Shown piece after piece: positions 58,759 through 64,000 of a stretch of 64,000 nt of DNA. Below the pieces are notes generated by a model. That model did no database searches and had not been told where the DNA came from. It was given only the letters and a program-made list of their open reading frames with translations. Within the stretch, counting starts at the first letter, position 1. Each line of letters starts with the position of its first letter. The stretch spans positions 3,598,288-3,662,287 of the forward strand of contig NC_079510.1 in assembly GCF_030052815.1 (NCBI RefSeq). Reading direction: 5' to 3'. The stretch comes from Hevea brasiliensis. Taxonomy: Eukaryota; Streptophyta; Magnoliopsida; Malpighiales; Euphorbiaceae. Made by a program: the position numbers and the translations under genes.

Positions 58759-59603
58759 CTCTTGACTTAACCCCGGTCTAGAGGTCCAAAGGTAGATTTA
58801 ATTTTGTTCGATCAAATTATAGTTAGGTGGGCTCATTCGGCGATATTTTATACGTTAATTATTATTCCTGCTAACTGTTTTACTTGTTTTGCTTGTTTTA
58901 TTCCCTACAGCGCTTATCGTTTGAAAAAGAAAGAAAAAAAAAGGGAAAGAAAATCCCCCTATAATGGGAAGAGGTAAATGTGTCCCTTCACACACTGAAC
59001 ACTCACACGATGTCCTCACACACTTCGGCCCTATACCCGGGCTTTCTTAACCTTTTAGGAAAGTAGGAGGGGGTCATGTAGCGGTACCCGTGGGTTCTAC
59101 CCCGTTAGTATCCGTGAAGGCTTCTGCTCAAATTGAAACTCGTTCCATTCACTGTGATACCCGTGGAATTTTCCCCATAATATCATGGTTATAGAATGGG
59201 GCTCTATTGTTTACAGTAGGGGCAATTTGCGAACCTGTGGCTTTTAGAAAATTAGATCCTGAGCTAAACTATCATGATAGCTGAAAGCCGTAGTAAGCTA
59301 CCTTGTAAGATAGAACTATCCAAATAGGTAGCGCTCATCCGGTATCAGGAGTCTCCCTATTATAGGACAAAAGGGGCATACTTACTCTTACCCTCTTCTG
59401 CTTTAATTTCCTTTTGTTCGTTTTTGTGAGGGTAATCTTGAATTCTACTGAAACACCTACACATTTTCCTACTTTGATAAATGTGTATGTGTCACCTTGT
59501 CAACAGTATGATTCAAAATTACCCAAATTTATCTTGCTAACGGGTTTTTCCGCAGGCATCACCAAACCAAGAGTCTGTAAAAGGGATAGGCATCATTTTT
59601 ATT
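58759..59603 (+). other. Ogre untranslated leader
   Basis: No coding frame until 59604. A TTTTTCCGCAGG acceptor-like site near 59546 leaves leader splicing possible. Confidence 0.5.
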
Positions 59604-61487
59604 ATGGAATCCTCGAGTCAGTCGGCAGAAGAGGTTCAGAATGCTAAACTTTGGTCCAAATCAGCTCATAGTTCAGTATTCCTGCAAAATGATGTTTCCA
59701 AGGCGCACGCTAGCTTACTACCTTCATAAAGTTGAGGTCAGAATGAACAGCCTCGAGGGTCTGTCTAATGGATGGAGGTCGCTTCCCGATCAGGTCAAGG
59801 CACGATTTGAAGAGAAGTATGGGAGGATCGCAACCTTAATGCGAGTCAAGGTCCAAATCCCGGCATTAAAGGCCATGTTGTCGGTTTGGAATCCTAAGTA
59901 CGGGGTATTCTCTTTCAATGATATTGATACGGTTCCCACTATGGAAGAATATCAGGCATTACTAGGGATTCCTTATTTATCACAGAATCGGATCTACCTA
60001 CGCCTCGAGCATAGGCAGACCTGGAAGCGATTGGGACATATGTTGGGTACTTCCCCAGAAGAAGTAAAGTCAAAAGAAATTGTCAAAGGAAACACGCATG
60101 GTTGGTATTGGACACATCTCAAGAAGTGGTTAGATCAATACCTCCAAGAGAAACAGTGGGATCGAGTTTCAGTGGCACTCGCCTTAGGAATCTATGGCCT
60201 GATTTTGTTCCCGGGACCATTGGGAATCGTAACCTGCAGCGCGGTGGAAGTATTCTGGACAGTAGAAAGGCAGGAGATCAATCCGATACCGGCAATTCTT
60301 GCAGAGACCTTATTAACCCTCACTACTGCAGACAACAGGGCAAAGGGGCTATTAAGTGTTGTTTTCAAATGTTATACCTCTGGATTATCAGTCACATGTG
60401 TCCTGTGGAAACAAAGGGATTGACTTGGTATCTTGACCAGCCTCCCATCGAGAGGATGACCCGGTTAGTAATCAGTCCAAAGAATGAACAGCAGTGGTGG
60501 GAACGGATTTTGAGTTTCAATAGCCATGATTACTATTGGAGGAAGCTGTGGACGTCAGGCCAACTTGTTTTGATCGGTACGGGAGGTAATCAGTCGGTAT
60601 CCCTAATCGGAGTAACCAGATACACAAGTTACACTCCGGCATTGGTAATGAGGCAGTTTGGCTCAACACAATCCAGAATTAACATTGAAGAATACCACCA
60701 AGGTCATTTCTACCATGAGCTCAAGGAAGAGGAAGGGTTGAAAGTGGCTCGCAAGTCTTGGGAAAATATCACTCTGATGGAGAGATCGCCTAAAGGCCCA
60801 AGTGCCTCGGGCGATTATCTTAAATGGAGAACAGATAGGGACCGAGAACACTCAACTACAGAATTCGAAGATAGCAACCCTCGCCAAAACGTCCTATTAG
60901 AAGGGGCTAATAATCGTTTAGTTGACTCACTACAAAAGGCAAATACCGAAAACTTACAACTGCAGGAACAAATAAAACAGTTGGAGGACCAACGACAGAA
61001 ACTTAAAAGAAAGGCGAGAAGGCTCAAGGAAGAGGCAAGGGCCGAAAGGATGGGATTCGAAGAGCAAGAAGTACAGTGGGAAAAGGAAAAAGACTCTCTC
61101 CAAGCGGTGGTAAAAGAAGTAGAAGTACAGAATAGTAAGCTTCAGGAAAAAATGAAATACCAAGAAATACTCGTTGAAGAGTATAAACAAGAAAACAAAA
61201 AGAAGAAGCTCGAAGTGAAAGAACAGGCACTACTCATCAACGATATTTTGAAAGAATGTGCTAAGGAAAGGAAGGAGAAAGAAAGACAAGCTGCTCTCTA
61301 TCAAGAGCTGAAAGAGAATGTTGACCAGCTGGAGAGGACTATAGCACAGGGAAAACAAGAACTATTACCTGAATCCGAATATGCTCTGAAAGCATTCGAC
61401 CCTGCCAAACAAGAAGAAAGGTTATATGAGTATCTCAGAAAATGTCATCTCATTATAAAGAACCTCCCAGAGCCTAGGCCGATGTAA
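59604..61487 (+). pseudogene. Ogre ORF1 (extra protein before gag), frameshifted
   Basis: Probable start MESSSQSAEEVQNAKLWSKS at 59604. A shift near 59690 moves to the frame containing LPDQVKARFEEKYGRIATLM, WNPKYGVFSFNDIDTVPTME, and then QWDRVSVALALGIYGLILFP and VERQEINPIPAILAETLL. Another shift near 60340 leads to CCFQMLYLWIISH and a second half ending in about 200 residues of coiled coil (NTENLQLQEQIKQLEDQRQK). The globular part matches the plant ORF1 domain known as DUF7745. Its role is unknown; ORF1 is a fixed part of Ogre elements. The gag after it is undamaged, so the shifts are recent. Confidence 0.75.
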
Positions 61488-61819
61488 AAAATACGGTGTA
61501 CAAATTATTCAGTTAATGAAATGATTTTTGGACCATTGTTTAGCAAATTTGTGAATGAATAATATGACTCCCGTAGGAACTCCCTCGCTAGGGTTATGTG
61601 AAAAATTGAATGCGCTATATGGACAGGTATCATAAATGCGCATTCAATCCAGTCATTCACAGTCAGACTATCGGACGATGCCATGATAAAGTTGATGCGA
61701 TTATCCTTTCGCAGATTTCATTCTGGCTCCCAAATGCCACTGTATCCTTCGTCCAGACCAGGACTTTTAGTTTCTTTGCAAAATTCAAAATTCATTAAAA
61801 ATCTCTTTTTTACACCCTA
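61488..61819 (+). other. ORF1-gag spacer
   Basis: Non-coding, T-rich toward its end. TTTTTTACACCCTACAGG (near 61806) looks like a splice acceptor directly before the gag frame opens. Confidence 0.45.
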
Positions 61820-64000
61820 CAGGAAATCAACATTGCTTCAAACAAGGCAAGTCTGACCAAGCACACGGTTCAACCCAAGCGAGTGTACTTAACAAGATCC
61901 CGAACTAAGAAGATAATGGAAGACCAGGAACAAGTGCAGAACCTACAAGGGCAAGTATCTGAACTGAAAGATCAGCTTTCAGAACTTATGAGACTAATGA
62001 GGGAGATGTCCCAAAACAAATCTGCTTCAGAACCAAACTTGCCGCTACCTCCTCCGCCTCCTACAACCAATGATCCACACCAAGCTTCAACTTCTTTTAC
62101 CTTTCAGTCTCCCATTCCGGACCCGACTATCACTGTCAATCCGGCTACCATAAATAATGACTTACCTTACTCTCATTACCCAGCTGTTTCAAACACCGAC
62201 CCGTACCCTTCAATCCTAATCCCACCAGTACACTCCGCCCCTCATCTCCCAACTGGGGGAGTATTCCATGCAGTGGGAGGGGAAAATAAGACAAAAGAAA
62301 GCGAGAAACTATCTGCTCTAGAGGAAAGATTGAGAGCAATCGAAGGACTGAATATGTATGGTTCAGTCGATGTGGCATCGCTTAGGTTGGTTCCTGATGT
62401 GGTGGTGCCACCTAAGTTCAAGGTCCTTGATTTCGACAAGTATACTGGAAATTCGGACCCTCGCATTCACTTGGCCACCTATATCGCCAAGATGTCCGTT
62501 CTGACGGATGACGACAGGCTGTTAGTCCACTTCTTTCATGAGAGCCTCTCCGGGGCAGCCCTGAGGTGGTGCATTCAGTTGGACAGGGGCAAACTACGCT
62601 CCTGGAAAGATTTGACAGATGCTTTCCTCAAACAGTATAAGTTTAATTGCGATGTGGCCCCCACAAGGAGGGACCTCCAGAACCTGGTGCAGAAAGACAG
62701 GGAAAGCTTTAAGGAGTATGCCCAGAGATGGAGAGAAAAGGCGGCGGAAGTACACCCCTCGGTGACTGACAATGAGCTATGCTCTCTGTTCATCGAGACT
62801 TTAAAAGCTCCTTACTTCAACTTGATGATTGGAAACACTTCCAACAGCTTCTCGGACATCATCCAGGCCGGTGAAAGAATAGAGGCCAACCTAAGAATGG
62901 GACGACTGCAGGAGTTGGCTGAGAACCCTGCAAAGAAGACTGCCAATTTTGGCAAGAAAAAGGAGGGTGACGTGCATTCCATCACCCGGCAGAATAATTA
63001 CCCCACACCTCCTCAAAATAATTACTGGCCATATCCTTCCCCTCACGGCCAAACCATCGCAAATATTCCGCCTCCTTTCCCAAATTATCCACACCCGCGC
63101 CCACAATATCCCCCACCTACAAATTACCAACCGAGACCACCTCCTCCTCCTGCTCAACTCAGACCACCTCAAAACAATCTAAGACCCCCAAGAAACCCTG
63201 ATCCACCTCTTCCCCTCCCACTTAGTGAAATATACCGATACCTTGTCGGTATAAACCAGATTGTACCGGTTCCCCTGGACCCGATCCAACCTCCATACCC
63301 CAGGTGGTATGATGCCACTGCCCGTTGTGAGTATCATGGAGGGGCACAAGGGCACTCAACTGACAACTGCGGAGCACTCAGGGGAAGAGTGCACACCTTA
63401 ATCCGGAACGGGTGGGTGAAAATTGAGGGGAATGGTTCCATCCCCAATGTTACCTCAAACCCATTGCCCAACCATAATACGGGCAATGGTGTAAATATGA
63501 TAGAGACTGATGGAGAAAGACCAACACCGGAAGTAGACAAGCTGGTTCCTCTCTTTGAGAAAATTTTTGCTGTAACAATGAGGGAAGGCTACCTTAGCCC
63601 TCAGGTAACAGGATCGAAAGAAAGTACGGGGTGTCCTTACCATGGAGGGGTAACTGATCATGAGCTGCGGGACTGTAAGGGATTCAAGCAAAAAGTTCAG
63701 AACTTGTTATCCCTCAAAGTTCTGAGAAGTCAGACAAGGTCAAGGACAGAAGGGGGAGTAAACACAACTAGATTCAGCCAAGATGCTTCTACTCCCAAAC
63801 CCAGAATCACCTTCTCACCTCCAGTAGCCTCACCGCCAGTAACAGTTATCCGGACTCCGCCTCAGCTCCCTATCACAAATACTTATGCTGTCCCTTGGAA
63901 CTATAATTTCCAAGTTTTCACTCAAGGAGCGTCAAGCAGTACACCGGCTCCTAGCCTTGCTTCACCCCCGGCACCTCCTAAGCCATGTTTCACTCCTCAT
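61820..64000 (+). CDS. Ogre/Tat gag, open to the window edge
   Basis: Uninterrupted frame; first ATG at 61915 (MEDQEQVQNLQGQVSELKDQ), at least 695 codons. Order: coiled coil, Pro-rich linker, capsid-type domain (about residues 155-330; KFKVLDFDKYTGNSDPRIHL, FHESLSGAALRWC, DAFLKQYKFN, KDRESFKEYAQRW), a Pro/Asn/Tyr-rich linker, then two CHHC knuckle-like motifs, CEYHGGAQGHSTDNC and CPYHGGVTDHELRDC (C-x2-H-x5-H-x4-C), which is the Tat form rather than the usual CCHC. Packages RNA in particles. No stop or shift seen by reading every codon; the protease should follow outside the window. Confidence 0.88.

Larger units (their letters stand above)
38180..64000 (+). mobile_element. Ogre/Tat-like giant LTR retrotransposon, left part
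   Basis: 5' LTR (38180-58737, interrupted), primer site 58741, long leader, extra ORF1 (59604-61487) and gag (61820 onward, running off the window). An extra ORF before gag, a very long LTR and the TGGCGACTCCACTGGGGA primer site are the signature of the Tat/Ogre branch of Ty3/gypsy. pol and the 3' LTR lie beyond the window. The reverse LTR at 1-1868 belongs to a sister copy. Confidence 0.8.

Overview
This is eukaryotic nuclear DNA from a flowering plant, almost certainly a eudicot: AT-rich, intron-containing and packed with plant-type retrotransposons. A woody Malpighiales genome is my guess, but nothing here proves the species. I find only one ordinary host gene, a two-exon trihelix transcription factor (exons 9455-9775 and 15903-16505). 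Most of the rest is mobile DNA, much of it nested several layers deep.

Layout. 1-1868 is the start of a long Ogre/Tat-type LTR lying in reverse, with an antisense transposon gene (Transposase_28-like). 3117-4810 is a decayed env-region protein with repeated polypurine tracts, and 5226-9060 a decayed Ty3/gypsy gag-pol with one LTR. The trihelix gene follows; its 6.1-kb intron holds a Stowaway-like MITE that was itself hit by a near full-length RTE-type LINE with an 18-bp target duplication. 16.5-24.4 kb is AT-rich, with MITE-like elements and one unassigned repeat.

24378-37407 is a single decayed L1 LINE (minus strand) cut by at least three insertions: an AT-rich block, a small non-autonomous LTR element, and a Copia element. 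The small LTR element carries a Mutator-like MITE that in turn carries an RTE LINE tail. The Copia element carries another copy of that MITE and an inverted pair of TRIMs that share one 5-bp target duplication.

38180-64000 is the left part of a giant Ogre/Tat-like retrotransposon on the plus strand. Its 5' LTR (about 6 kb without the insertion) starts with TGTCGACACC, contains an antisense gene with its own TATA box, a sense TATA box and a 60-bp minisatellite, and ends beside an Ogre-type primer-binding site at 58741. An extra ORF1 (frameshifted) and an intact gag open reading frame follow and run off the window. A complete 14.6-kb Athila element (40518-55096, minus strand) has inserted into this LTR, breaking the antisense gene, with target duplication TTGTG. 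The Athila has near-identical LTRs but a mutated protease motif, an in-frame stop before reverse transcriptase and frameshifts, so it is not autonomous.

The least ordinary structures are: (a) an antisense, possibly spliced gene wholly inside the LTR of a Tat/Ogre element; (b) a 73-bp minisatellite of TGCATAAG palindromes in the Athila that is related to modules in its own LTR; (c) an LTR palindrome whose two arms have changed together between the two LTR copies; and (d) the inverted TRIM dimer inside a single target duplication.
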